Source: JAUIHN01 sp964556075 (lineage in GTDB: Bacteria > Patescibacteriota > Saccharimonadia > Saccharimonadales > Saccharimonadaceae). From it: a stretch of 10,216 nucleotides of DNA. Of the stretch, positions 1 to 6,059 are shown piece after piece. The translations under genes were made by a program, and so were the position numbers. The DNA is taken from NCBI GenBank assembly GCA_964556075.1, contig CAZKUV010000026.1, positions 1 to 10,216 on the forward strand. The letters run 5' to 3'. The notes under the pieces were generated by a model that was given only the letters and a program-made list of their open reading frames with translations, did not search any database and was not told the origin of the DNA. The stretch's first letter is position 1, and each line of letters opens with the position of its first letter.

Positions 1-341
1 TCACCAGTGACGCGATCAATAACGAGATTAACGCTAAAAGTATCGATAGGGCTGCCGACAAGGTGAAGGGCGGCAAGGCGCTCTCGGCGGCGCTGCAGCC
101 AGAAGAGTATATTTTGCCGCTTGTGCCTCAGATGATTAAAATTGGAGAGCAATCAGGTAGAATCGATGAAATGATGGGCAAGACAGCGCAGGTGTATGAG
201 GACGAGCTCGACGAGCAGATCAAGGCTATATCGACCTCGATCGAGCCGATTCTTATGGTAGTGCTCGCGGTAGTAGCAGGAAGCATGGTCGCCGCAATCC
301 TTCTGCCCATCTACAGCCTTGTTAGTGATATAAATCTCTAG
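1..341 (+). CDS. pilC: PilC/GspF-family type IV pilus inner-membrane platform protein, 3' end (5' truncated by window edge)
   Basis: The reading frame is open from base 3 with no start inside the window, so this is the last 112 residues of a longer protein. The motif IGEQSGRIDEMMGKTAQVYEDELDE is the typical C-terminal GspF/PilC repeat (GEESG.L..ml...A..YE.E.de). It is followed by IEPILMVVLAVVAGSMVAAILLPIYSLV, the final membrane helix with the conserved IEP and LPIY elements. In type IV pilus and type II secretion machines this polytopic protein is the platform that couples the assembly ATPase to pilin insertion. A GTG at 63 lies inside conserved sequence and is not the true start. The gene sits just upstream of pilin and pilD genes, which supports a pilus role over secretion. 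Stop is TAG. Confidence 0.93.
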   Translation, partial: TSDAINNEINAKSIDRAADKVKGGKALSAALQPEEYILPLVPQMIKIGEQSGRIDEMMGKTAQVYEDELDEQIKAISTSIEPILMVVLAVVAGSMVAAILLPIYSLVSDINL

Positions 342-361
342 ACAAGCGTAATCGATTGGTG

Positions 362-370
362 TAGTATAAG
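362..370 (+). promoter_or_regulatory. Possible -10 region for the major-pilin gene
   Basis: Two overlapping -10-like hexamers, TAGTAT (362-367) and TATAAG (365-370), lie about 55 bases before the pilin start. No good -35 is visible. A start near 374-377 would give a leader of about 50 nt. The gap after pilC and the terminator after the pilin gene fit a separate pilin transcript, but the call is tentative. Confidence 0.35.
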
Positions 371-387
371 CGCAAGCGTTATTGCGC
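370..387 (+). repeat. Short inverted repeat in the pilin leader
   Basis: GCGCAA (370-375) and TTGCGC (382-387) form a perfect 6-bp stem with a 6-nt loop. It is followed by an A-rich stretch and not a T-run, so it is not a standard terminator for pilC. It could be a 5' stabilising hairpin of the pilin mRNA or chance. Confidence 0.4.
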
Positions 388-423
388 GTAAAAAAGTAAG
401 TTCATAGAAAGGTGGAAAATTTT

Positions 424-897
424 ATGAACGCTCAAATAAACAAAACAAGGAAAGGTTTCACCATCATCGAAGTCGTGTTGGTTCTGGCTATCGCCGGCCT
501 CATCTTCCTGATGGTATTCATCGCGTTGCCGGCATTGCAGCGCAGTCAGCGCGACCAAGCTCGCAAGAACGACGTTTCAACGATCGCATCAGCGGTGACA
601 ACCTATACCAGTAACAACCGCGGCGCGTTCCCATCAGCGAGCGACTTGTCCGGTTATCTGGACGATTTGTCTGACAATACAGACAAATCTAAGATTACGA
701 TTAATACCAGCCGACCAACACAGATTAATGCTACTCACCAGTCGGTGGATGATTCTGCTGTTGTCATCGTCGTCGGTATGAAGTGCGATCAGAGCAGCAA
801 CACTCGTCAGACGTTCCAACGAGGAACCTCACGGCAGTTTGCAGTCGTTACCAAACTTGAATCTGGTAACGGACAGCTCTTCTGCCAGACAAGCTAA
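424..897 (+). CDS. pilA: Type IV prepilin, probably the major pilin (PilA-like)
   Basis: The 157-residue protein has a class III signal: short basic leader MNAQINKTRKG, predicted cleavage G11|F12, mature N-terminus FTIIEV with Glu at +5, then a hydrophobic helix to about residue 40. The globular part is small and ends with two cysteines (GMKCDQ and LFCQTS), forming a likely C-terminal disulfide loop as in other major pilins. The start is ATG 424, because GAAAGGTGG lies at a good distance upstream; GTG 412 falls inside that ribosome-binding site. The gene stands alone between a 5' leader and a strong terminator, unlike the overlapping minor-pilin genes, so separate and higher expression is likely. 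The sequence is too divergent to be sure it is the only major pilin; another copy could lie outside the window. A perfect inverted repeat lies inside the gene at 664-689. Confidence 0.85.
   Translation: MNAQINKTRKGFTIIEVVLVLAIAGLIFLMVFIALPALQRSQRDQARKNDVSTIASAVTTYTSNNRGAFPSASDLSGYLDDLSDNTDKSKITINTSRPTQINATHQSVDDSAVVIVVGMKCDQSSNTRQTFQRGTSRQFAVVTKLESGNGQLFCQTS
664..689 (+). repeat. Perfect 10-bp inverted repeat inside the pilin coding sequence
   Basis: GATTTGTCTG (664-673) and CAGACAAATC (680-689) are exact reverse complements separated by ACAATA. The mRNA could fold into a 10-bp hairpin with a 6-nt loop. It encodes the stretch DLSDNTDKS in the globular domain. Confidence 0.8.
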
Positions 898-917
898 TAC
901 GCGCAGACTATTCCATA

Positions 918-945
918 AAAAATACCGCCCCAGGGCGGTATTTTT
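918..945 (+). terminator. Rho-independent terminator after the pilin gene
   Basis: AATACCGCC (921-929) pairs with GGCGGTATT (934-942) around a CCAG loop. The stem extends through flanking A and T runs (918-920 with 943-945). A GC-rich core with a T-tract on the + strand is a textbook intrinsic terminator. The matching A-tract on the other side could make it bidirectional. Confidence 0.93.
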
Positions 946-965
946 GTGCCGGAGAGCAGGTTATC

Positions 966-974
966 TGATATGAT
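966..974 (+). promoter_or_regulatory. Extended -10 promoter of pilD (predicted leaderless)
   Basis: TGA-TATGAT (TGn at 966-968, hexamer at 969-974) is followed by 7 nt and then ATG 982. Transcription would begin at or beside that start codon. The position just after the pilin terminator fits a new transcription unit. No convincing -35 is seen. Confidence 0.5.
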
Positions 975-981
975 GAATGGA

Positions 982-1863
982 ATGGAAGAATCGCTTATAC
1001 TTTGCTGTTTACTAGCTGTGGTTGGTTGTATGTTCGGAAGTTTCGCAGGGGCTCAGGTTTGGCGCCTGCGCGGTCGTCAACTTATTGGCGATAAACGGGC
1101 AGGGGAGGCTATCGACGAAAGAGAACTCAAGCGACTCAAGCCGCTCACTGAGAACTCGATACTGAACGATCGGTCGCGCTGTCTTCGATGCGGACATGTG
1201 CTCGCGTGGTACGACCTATTACCGCTTGTTAGTTGGCTCAGCACTCTTGGGAAATGTCGATACTGCAAAAAACCGATTGGTTATTTTGAGCCCCTGATGG
1301 AAATCGGCGTCGGGCTGACATTCGTTCTCTCGTACGTACTCTGGCCGCTGCCGCTTTCGGGTGCGAGTAATGTCGCGGTATTTCTACTATGGTTAGTCGC
1401 CGTGGTCATGCTTGCGATCCTGTTTGCTTACGATCTCAAATGGTTCTTGCTACCCGATTCCATAGTGGTGCCGCTCATAGGAGTGGGAGCGGTCATGAGT
1501 ATGCTAAGAGTTGTTACTTCTGAGAGTATCGGGACGGCGCTTATCAGCGTGGTTATCGCAGGTGCGGTGCTGAGCGGACTATATTTTGGCTTATGGTACT
1601 TTTCAAAGGGGCAATGGGTAGGTTTCGGTGACGTGAAGTTAGGCCTTGGACTCGCGCTGCTGCTCGCGGACTGGCGTCTCGCGCTTCTAGCGCTATTTGC
1701 CGCCAACCTGTTCGGTACCATCGCGGTACTTCCGGGCATGATAACGGGTAAGTTGCACCGCAAAGCACAGGTTCCGTTCGGACCGTTGCTAATCGCTGGT
1801 ACTATCGTCTCCATGGTAGTTGGCGAGAGGATTATTGACTTCTATTTGAGCCTGACTTTTTGA
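982..1863 (+). CDS. pilD: Prepilin peptidase / leader peptidase PilD (A24 family)
   Basis: This polytopic aspartyl protease cleaves the leader of type IV prepilins at the G|F site, and many family members also N-methylate the new N-terminus. Numbered from ATG 982 (293 residues), the N-terminal domain has FGSF after the first helix and a zinc-binding tetracysteine set: CxxC at 67/70 and CxxC at 92/95, flanking the WYDLLPLVSWL segment. The peptidase domain has both catalytic aspartates, D151 in YDLKWFLLPD and D217 in the GxGD motif GFGDVKLG. About seven to eight hydrophobic segments follow the family pattern. Starts at GTG 946, ATG 970 and ATG 973 are in frame. GTG 946 overlaps the terminator tail and the other two lie in the predicted -10, so ATG 982 is preferred. 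ATG 970 remains possible, with a weak GCAGG upstream. The stop is TGA. Confidence 0.93.
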   Translation: MEESLILCCLLAVVGCMFGSFAGAQVWRLRGRQLIGDKRAGEAIDERELKRLKPLTENSILNDRSRCLRCGHVLAWYDLLPLVSWLSTLGKCRYCKKPIGYFEPLMEIGVGLTFVLSYVLWPLPLSGASNVAVFLLWLVAVVMLAILFAYDLKWFLLPDSIVVPLIGVGAVMSMLRVVTSESIGTALISVVIAGAVLSGLYFGLWYFSKGQWVGFGDVKLGLGLALLLADWRLALLALFAANLFGTIAVLPGMITGKLHRKAQVPFGPLLIAGTIVSMVVGERIIDFYLSLTF

Positions 1864-1884
1864 TTCCATGCCCCAAGGCGCTTA

Positions 1885-1893
1885 TGGTATAAT
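1885..1893 (+). promoter_or_regulatory. Extended -10 promoter of the minor-pilin operon (predicted leaderless)
   Basis: TGG-TATAAT is a perfect extended -10 (TGn at 1885-1887, hexamer at 1888-1893). It ends 8 nt before ATG 1902, so the mRNA would carry only about 0-2 nt ahead of the start codon. No Shine-Dalgarno sequence is present. The -35 region is weak, as is common with extended -10 elements. Confidence 0.7.
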
Positions 1894-1901
1894 GAGCGCA
1901 C

Positions 1902-2627
1902 ATGAACACGCATTCGCTCAAAGGCTTTACGATCATCGAGGTGATGCTGTTTTTGGCGGTGTCCGGGGCGCTTACCATCGGTATTCTGATCGGTTCAAGC
2001 GCGGCCATTGGACAGCAGCGATATCGCGACAGCGTCCACTCGTTCAAGAGCTTATTGCAGGAACAGTACGGCTTTGCGTCGAATGTCGTCGGAAGCGACA
2101 AGAAAAAACCTGTCTGTAGTCGTTCAGGGGATTCGGTGGTGTTTAACGAAGGGTCGCTTCGGACTTGGGGCACTAGCGAATGCCTTATGCTTGGGAGATT
2201 TGTTTTAATAGAACCAACCAAGACCACGGCATACGATGTCGTCGGTCAGCCAGGGTCGGGCACCACTAGCGGCAGCGATGCGGCAGTTCTCGGCAGTTAC
2301 AGCATATCAATTCGCACGCCTGACGAATTTTCTATGGCTTGGGGAGCGAAAGTCGTCAAGCCTAAGACCGAAGATGGATTGACATCGAGCGTCCTCATCG
2401 TGCGCTCGCCTTTAAGCGGTACTATACTAACCTACGTACAGGATGGGGACAGGCGATCGAATATTAAAGGGATGATTAGTGACGGAAATATGGTGAAGAA
2501 GGAATTTTGCGTTGACTCCGGAGGGCTCTCCGGAATGCGCAACCGTTTGGCTGTTAGATTGAAGGCGAGGGCTACCAATCAAAGCGCGGTCGAGATACCG
2601 CTGGAGTCGGAGAAAGTATGCGACTGA
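1902..2627 (+). CDS. Type IV minor (pseudo)pilin, FimT/GspH-like
   Basis: The 241-residue protein has a clear class III prepilin signal: leader MNTHSLKG, cleavage G8|F9, Glu at +5 (FTIIEVMLFLAVSGALTIGILI), then a hydrophobic helix and a C-terminal globular domain. Four cysteines (VCSR, ECLM, FCVD, VCD) suggest two disulfides outside the cell. It is the first gene of four consecutive prepilin-like genes. Its position before PilV-, PilW- and PilX-like genes matches the GspH/FimT/FimU slot, so the subfamily assignment rests mostly on order and N-terminal style. Such proteins form part of the tip complex that primes pilus assembly. It overlaps the next gene by 10 bases. ATG 1902 is chosen because the -10 and the leader length both fit it. 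A competing 83-codon reading frame at 1868-2119 lacks any family features. Confidence 0.85.
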   Translation: MNTHSLKGFTIIEVMLFLAVSGALTIGILIGSSAAIGQQRYRDSVHSFKSLLQEQYGFASNVVGSDKKKPVCSRSGDSVVFNEGSLRTWGTSECLMLGRFVLIEPTKTTAYDVVGQPGSGTTSGSDAAVLGSYSISIRTPDEFSMAWGAKVVKPKTEDGLTSSVLIVRSPLSGTILTYVQDGDRRSNIKGMISDGNMVKKEFCVDSGGLSGMRNRLAVRLKARATNQSAVEIPLESEKVCD

Positions 2628-3241
2628 CCGATAGGCACACTGCGGAGCAGGGAGATACTATAATCGAGGTTATTTTCGCTGTCGCGATTTTTTCATTTGT
2701 CGCTATCAGCTGTCTCACGATAATGAACCAAGGAATCGCCGTCGGAGAACGAGCATTGGAGCTGACGCTTGTACGTCAACAGATCAGCGCGCAAGCAGAA
2801 GCGCTTCGCTTCATCCACGAGGCGAGCCTCTCGTCAAACGACCCCTCGAATCCTCACGCTGTTACGTGGGGTCGGTTCAAAAATGAATTCGCTCAAGGGA
2901 GCGCATCAACCTTCGGAACTAGCGGCGTTGATTGCCAGATACCTTCGGGTAGTAGTTACAGGCCCTTTATTCTAAACGCCCGAACCGCGACGATTTGGGG
3001 AAGTAGGCCGGCTGCCAGTGTCACCGGAACTTCAAGTCCCCCGTATTCGCAAGTTATCTACAACCCGAGTAACTCAAGTATTACGGCTGCTTATGGTATC
3101 TGGGTAGAATCGGTGCCTTCGAGTACGTTGCTTGAAAAACGGTTTATTGACTTCCACATTAGGGCGTGCTGGCCGGCTCCGGGAACCGCTAGACCAATGA
3201 CAATAGGAACGATTGTGAGGCTCTATGATCCAGCAGCATAA
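2618..3241 (+). CDS. Type IV minor (pseudo)pilin, PilV/GspI-like
   Basis: The 207-residue protein starts MRLTDRHTAEQG with predicted cleavage at G12|D13. The mature N-terminus DTIIEVIFAVAIFSFVAIS keeps Glu at +5 but has Asp instead of the usual Phe at +1. The TIIEV.FA.AI pattern is characteristic of the PilV/GspI group. The hydrophobic helix is followed by an alpha-helical stem rich in Gln and Glu (LVRQQISAQAEALRFIHEA) and a Ser/Thr-rich globular domain with two cysteines after the membrane helix (DCQIP and ACWPAPG). GGAG at 2609-2612 precedes ATG 2618 by 5 nt, inside the end of the previous gene, and the 10-base overlap implies translational coupling. It would pair with the other three minor pilins to form the pilus tip. 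The exact subfamily is inferred from motif and order. Confidence 0.83.
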   Translation: MRLTDRHTAEQGDTIIEVIFAVAIFSFVAISCLTIMNQGIAVGERALELTLVRQQISAQAEALRFIHEASLSSNDPSNPHAVTWGRFKNEFAQGSASTFGTSGVDCQIPSGSSYRPFILNARTATIWGSRPAASVTGTSSPPYSQVIYNPSNSSITAAYGIWVESVPSSTLLEKRFIDFHIRACWPAPGTARPMTIGTIVRLYDPAA

Positions 3242-3956
3242 GCAAAACGGGTTTACACTGGTCGAGTTGATGCTCGCCATGGCATTCGTCGGTGTTCTGA
3301 TAATCGCTGTCGCCATGACAAGTATGCAGATAATGTCGACGTACAACAAAGGTGTAACAATTCGCGAAGTGAACCAGGTAGGCAGGTCAATAACCGACGA
3401 CATTCAGCGGACAATCGCATCGTCGACGCCATTCAGCGTCCAACCAAACACCGGTTCGTCAAGTCCAATCGACTCGAAATACGTCGTCAGACAAGGGGGC
3501 GGACGACTTTGTACGGGTTCGGTCACCTACGCGTGGAATTATGGTGGTACCAGAGAGCTTTCTGGTGACTCCAGTAAGCCTTCGGTCTATAACACGTATC
3601 AGGGGGGCGGGGACGTGATTCGTTTCGCGAAGGTTACCGACGTGGGCGGATTGCTCTGTGTTAACGTTGGCTCGCAAATCCCGCGCCAGAACGCAACCGA
3701 GCTACTCCAACCAGGCGACAGAAACCTAGCTGTCCAGTCGATGACGGTAACCAGTCACGCGAACGGTCGTGATGACGCTTCAGGGCAAGCGCTGTATGCA
3801 ATCAATCTCGTTATCGGGACGAATGACAGAAAGCAGTTGAATGCGAGTAGTACCGCGTGTTTGCCGCCGAATCAAGGGGAGTCAGGGGATGATTTCTGCG
3901 CTATCAATCAATTTAGTATTATCGCACGGGCAGGTAACCGGTCGGGGAGTTTATAA
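3225..3956 (+). CDS. Type IV minor (pseudo)pilin, PilW/GspJ-like
   Basis: The 243-residue protein begins MIQQHKQNG with cleavage G9|F10 and mature N-terminus FTLVELMLAMAFVGVLIIAVA, with Glu at +5 and a long hydrophobic helix. The following stem (REVNQVGRSITDDIQRTIASSTPF) resembles PilW/GspJ proteins, where a conserved basic residue leads into a large beta-rich domain. Four cysteines are present after the helix (RLCTG, LLCVN, ACLPP, FCAIN). GTGAGG at 3215-3220 serves as ribosome-binding site for ATG 3225. The start lies 17 bases inside the previous gene, so the two are probably translationally coupled. It is third in the H-I-J-K-like order. The subfamily call is from architecture and gene order, since no sequence search was possible. 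Confidence 0.83.
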   Translation: MIQQHKQNGFTLVELMLAMAFVGVLIIAVAMTSMQIMSTYNKGVTIREVNQVGRSITDDIQRTIASSTPFSVQPNTGSSSPIDSKYVVRQGGGRLCTGSVTYAWNYGGTRELSGDSSKPSVYNTYQGGGDVIRFAKVTDVGGLLCVNVGSQIPRQNATELLQPGDRNLAVQSMTVTSHANGRDDASGQALYAINLVIGTNDRKQLNASSTACLPPNQGESGDDFCAINQFSIIARAGNRSGSL

Positions 3957-5089
3957 TGACACAGATGCAAGACGTGAGTCATAACAGGCAAAAAGGAGCG
4001 GTATCGCTTTTTATCGTCATTTTTACGGCGCTATTATTTACTACGATAACCATCAGTTTCGTGCAGCTAATGGTGCGAGATCAGCAACAAGCGACGAACA
4101 GTGATTTGTCGGAAAGCGCGTACGACTCAGCGATCGCCGGTGTCGAGGACGCCAAGCGTGCGTTACTCCTGCAACAGGAGTGTATAGGTAGCACGTCGCA
4201 GCGCTGTCTTGATATTCGGGCGGCAATAAATTCCGGTAGTTGTGATACTGTCGCGCGGATTTTTCCGCAAAACAGCGTTGACGGAGAGGTGGAGATTCGT
4301 CAATCCGCCCAGGACCGTGACTTGGAGCAGGCGTACACCTGCGTGAAAATTACTCCTGATACCGCGGATTTTCTCGGCAGCGCAAGCGCGCTTGACTCCG
4401 TCGAAGTGATTCCGCTACGCGCGAAAGAGCAGTTTGATAGAGTTGTCCTCAGTTGGTACTTGAGCAAAAGCGGTGGATCGGTTAACCTTCCGGCAGCCGG
4501 ATCGACGCCGACACTGCCTCGCAGCGGCGCGACCAACTGGCCCAGCGAACGCCCGTCGCTGCTTCGTACACAGCTTATTAATGGTAGCGGTCACGGTAGC
4601 TTCCGTCTCTCAGACTTTGATAATAGTACTTATAGCAATACACTCTTTTTGTATCCTTCGCGGGTTGGTTCCAGCGCTCTATCTTTCTCGGTAGACGGAC
4701 GTCGGTCCGGAAGCACTCCTCAGCAGGTGCGTTGCCAGACCACGGTTTCTAGTGGTCAGTATGCTTGCCAGGTTGAATTGATGATGACCGCGCCGGTGTC
4801 CGCCCAGAATAGTCGAAACGTCTTTTTGGCTCTGAGCGCGTTTTACAACCCAACAGATTTTCGTATCGAGCTCAGGAATGGGTCAACCCCGGTACTGTTC
4901 GACGGAGTTCAGCCAGAAGTTGATTCGACCGGACGAGCTAACGACCTCTTCCGTCGCGTGGTCTCCCGTGTCGAAATCGGGGATACATTCAGGTACCCGT
5001 TGGCGGCATTAGAGACCAGAGGTAACCTCTGTAAATCATTCAGTGTTACGACCGAGCCAAGTGACTACCAGAGTAATTGTACGCCGTAA
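3956..5089 (+). CDS. Type IV pilus tip protein, PilX/GspK-like, lacking Glu at +5
   Basis: At 377 residues this is the largest prepilin-like protein here. A basic leader MTQMQDVSHNRQKG ends in a likely cleavage site G14|A15, followed by AVSLFIVIFTALLFTTITISFVQLMV. Position +5 is Phe and not Glu. GspK, the tip pseudopilin, likewise lacks this Glu, and the AVSLF start is typical of PilX N-terminal domains. The stem SAYDSAIAGVEDAKRALLL is followed by cysteine pairs (ECIG/RCLD, SCDT/TCVK) and a roughly 200-residue Ser/Thr-rich C-terminal domain with more cysteines (RCQT, ACQV, LCKS, NCTP). That domain may be an adhesive or capping module, which is inference only. GGGGAG (3945-3950) precedes ATG 3956, and TAATG couples it to the previous stop. 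It closes the operon, three bases from the convergent recombinase gene. No terminator is visible in that gap. Confidence 0.8.
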   Translation: MTQMQDVSHNRQKGAVSLFIVIFTALLFTTITISFVQLMVRDQQQATNSDLSESAYDSAIAGVEDAKRALLLQQECIGSTSQRCLDIRAAINSGSCDTVARIFPQNSVDGEVEIRQSAQDRDLEQAYTCVKITPDTADFLGSASALDSVEVIPLRAKEQFDRVVLSWYLSKSGGSVNLPAAGSTPTLPRSGATNWPSERPSLLRTQLINGSGHGSFRLSDFDNSTYSNTLFLYPSRVGSSALSFSVDGRRSGSTPQQVRCQTTVSSGQYACQVELMMTAPVSAQNSRNVFLALSAFYNPTDFRIELRNGSTPVLFDGVQPEVDSTGRANDLFRRVVSRVEIGDTFRYPLAALETRGNLCKSFSVTTEPSDYQSNCTP

Positions 5090-5092
5090 TCG

Positions 5093-6013
5093 CTAGACTG
5101 AATCGGTATCGGTGTGGAATTTTTCGTGCACCTCGCGTAGGTGCTCATCGGTGACGTGGGTATAAACCTGAGTGGTGCTTATATTGCTATGGCCAAGCAT
5201 TGACTGGACACTTCGTAAATCGGCTCCGTTCATTAGTAAATCTGTCGCGAAACTGTGCCGCATCGTGTGAGGGCTGACGTGTTTCGTAATACCCGCCAAG
5301 CGAGCGTAGCGAGAAACGAGACGCTGAACGCTACGAGGTGTCAGTCTACGATAATCCCCGGTAGTCGACGGGGTGTTGTTTCGGCTATAGCTCAGGAAGA
5401 GTGGAGGGAGGTTGTCGAAGCGCGCGCTGAGGTATTCTTGAATGTGGTTCGCGGTCGATTCGCTAATGAATACCGGTCTGTCTTTCTGACCTTTACCTCG
5501 CACCATGAACTCGCGGCGTTTAGTGTTGACGTGGTCCCGATTAAGGGCGACCAATTCGGAAATCCGTAGACCGCTTGAGAAGAGCAACTCCACGATCGCT
5601 CGGTCGCGAAGACCGACTTCGCTGTCGAGCGGGATAACTTCGAGCATTCTAGTAATCTCGTCATAATGAAGGAAGGTTACCTGTTTGCGGGTAATCTTTG
5701 GCAGCTCGATTTTTTCTGGACTCAGACTGGGTATGTCGCGTTTTGAAAGATAGCCGAGGAAGCCGCGAAGCGCGATTAGGTGGTAGCTCTGAGTAATGGT
5801 CGAGAGAGACTCGCCGGTATCGTTGGTAAAGCGATTCAACCAGAGTCGGTACTTACGTACCACTTCCGATGTTATCTTATCTACATGAATATCATCAGTG
5901 AATTGTACGAACCGCTCGAGATAGAGCTTGTAGTTTTCGGCCGTCTTGGCAGACCGACCGCCTTCGACTTCGAGGTGTTCGATGTAATCGAGAATCAGTT
6001 CCGAAACGTACAT
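5093..6013 (-). CDS. Xer-type tyrosine recombinase (XerC/XerD-like)
   Basis: The 306-residue protein has the two-domain layout of XerC/D. The N-terminal SAM-like core-binding domain spans about residues 1-95 (LDYIEHLEVEGGRSAKTAENY), and the catalytic domain spans about 115-300. All catalytic residues are visible: R150 (SSGLRISEL), K174 (RGKGQKDR), H249 and R252 (SPHTMRHSFATDLL), H275 (MLGHSNIST) and nucleophile Y284 (TQVYTHV). Length and motifs match chromosome-dimer-resolution recombinases acting at dif sites more closely than phage integrases, which are usually longer. XerC versus XerD cannot be decided here, and Patescibacteria may use one enzyme. It is convergent with the pilus operon and divergent from uppP. 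No ribosome-binding site precedes ATG 6013; a -10-like TATGCT lies 6 nt upstream, so its mRNA may be leaderless. No dif-like site is recognised in the window. Confidence 0.92.
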   Translation of the reverse strand: MYVSELILDYIEHLEVEGGRSAKTAENYKLYLERFVQFTDDIHVDKITSEVVRKYRLWLNRFTNDTGESLSTITQSYHLIALRGFLGYLSKRDIPSLSPEKIELPKITRKQVTFLHYDEITRMLEVIPLDSEVGLRDRAIVELLFSSGLRISELVALNRDHVNTKRREFMVRGKGQKDRPVFISESTANHIQEYLSARFDNLPPLFLSYSRNNTPSTTGDYRRLTPRSVQRLVSRYARLAGITKHVSPHTMRHSFATDLLMNGADLRSVQSMLGHSNISTTQVYTHVTDEHLREVHEKFHTDTDSV

Positions 6014-6019
6014 AGTACT

Positions 6020-6025
6020 AGCATA
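6020..6025 (-). promoter_or_regulatory. -10-like element of the Xer recombinase gene (predicted leaderless)
   Basis: On the minus strand TATGCT ends 6 nt before the start codon at 6013. It matches four of six -10 consensus positions and there is no TGn extension. It is the weakest of the leaderless promoters seen here, supported mainly by spacing and the absence of a ribosome-binding site. Confidence 0.45.
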
Positions 6026-6044
6026 TCCTAAATGGGAGAGGATA
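6024..6044. repeat. Inverted repeat in the xer-uppP divergent promoter region
   Basis: TATCCT (6024-6029) and AGGATA (6039-6044) are exact reverse complements with a 9-bp spacer. The pair lies between the two divergent -10 elements, in the place an operator would occupy. Chance occurrence is possible for arms this short. Confidence 0.45.
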
Positions 6045-6046
6045 GG

Positions 6047-6052
6047 TATAAT
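6047..6052 (+). promoter_or_regulatory. -10 element of uppP (predicted leaderless)
   Basis: A consensus TATAAT ends 7 nt before ATG 6060. Transcription would start at or one base before the A of the start codon. The AAAGG directly touching the ATG is too close to act as a ribosome-binding site. Confidence 0.65.
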
Positions 6053-6059
6053 TTAAAGG

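Noticed and set aside
946..969. GTG 946 as the pilD start
   Set aside because: It lies directly on the tail of the pilin terminator and adds an unconserved N-terminus; a start beside the first membrane helix fits the family.
1428..1814. Minus-strand reading frame of 128 codons inside pilD
   Set aside because: It is a low-complexity Ser/Pro/Thr-rich translation opposite the membrane helices of PilD, as expected for an antisense shadow.
1868..2119. Reading frame of 83 codons overlapping the start of the FimT/GspH-like gene
   Set aside because: It has no ribosome-binding site and no recognisable domain, and is fully overlapped by a frame with a perfect prepilin signal and a well-placed promoter.
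5255..5569. Plus-strand reading frame of 104 codons inside the recombinase gene
   Set aside because: It is antisense to the conserved catalytic domain, shows no family features, and is a shadow of the real gene.
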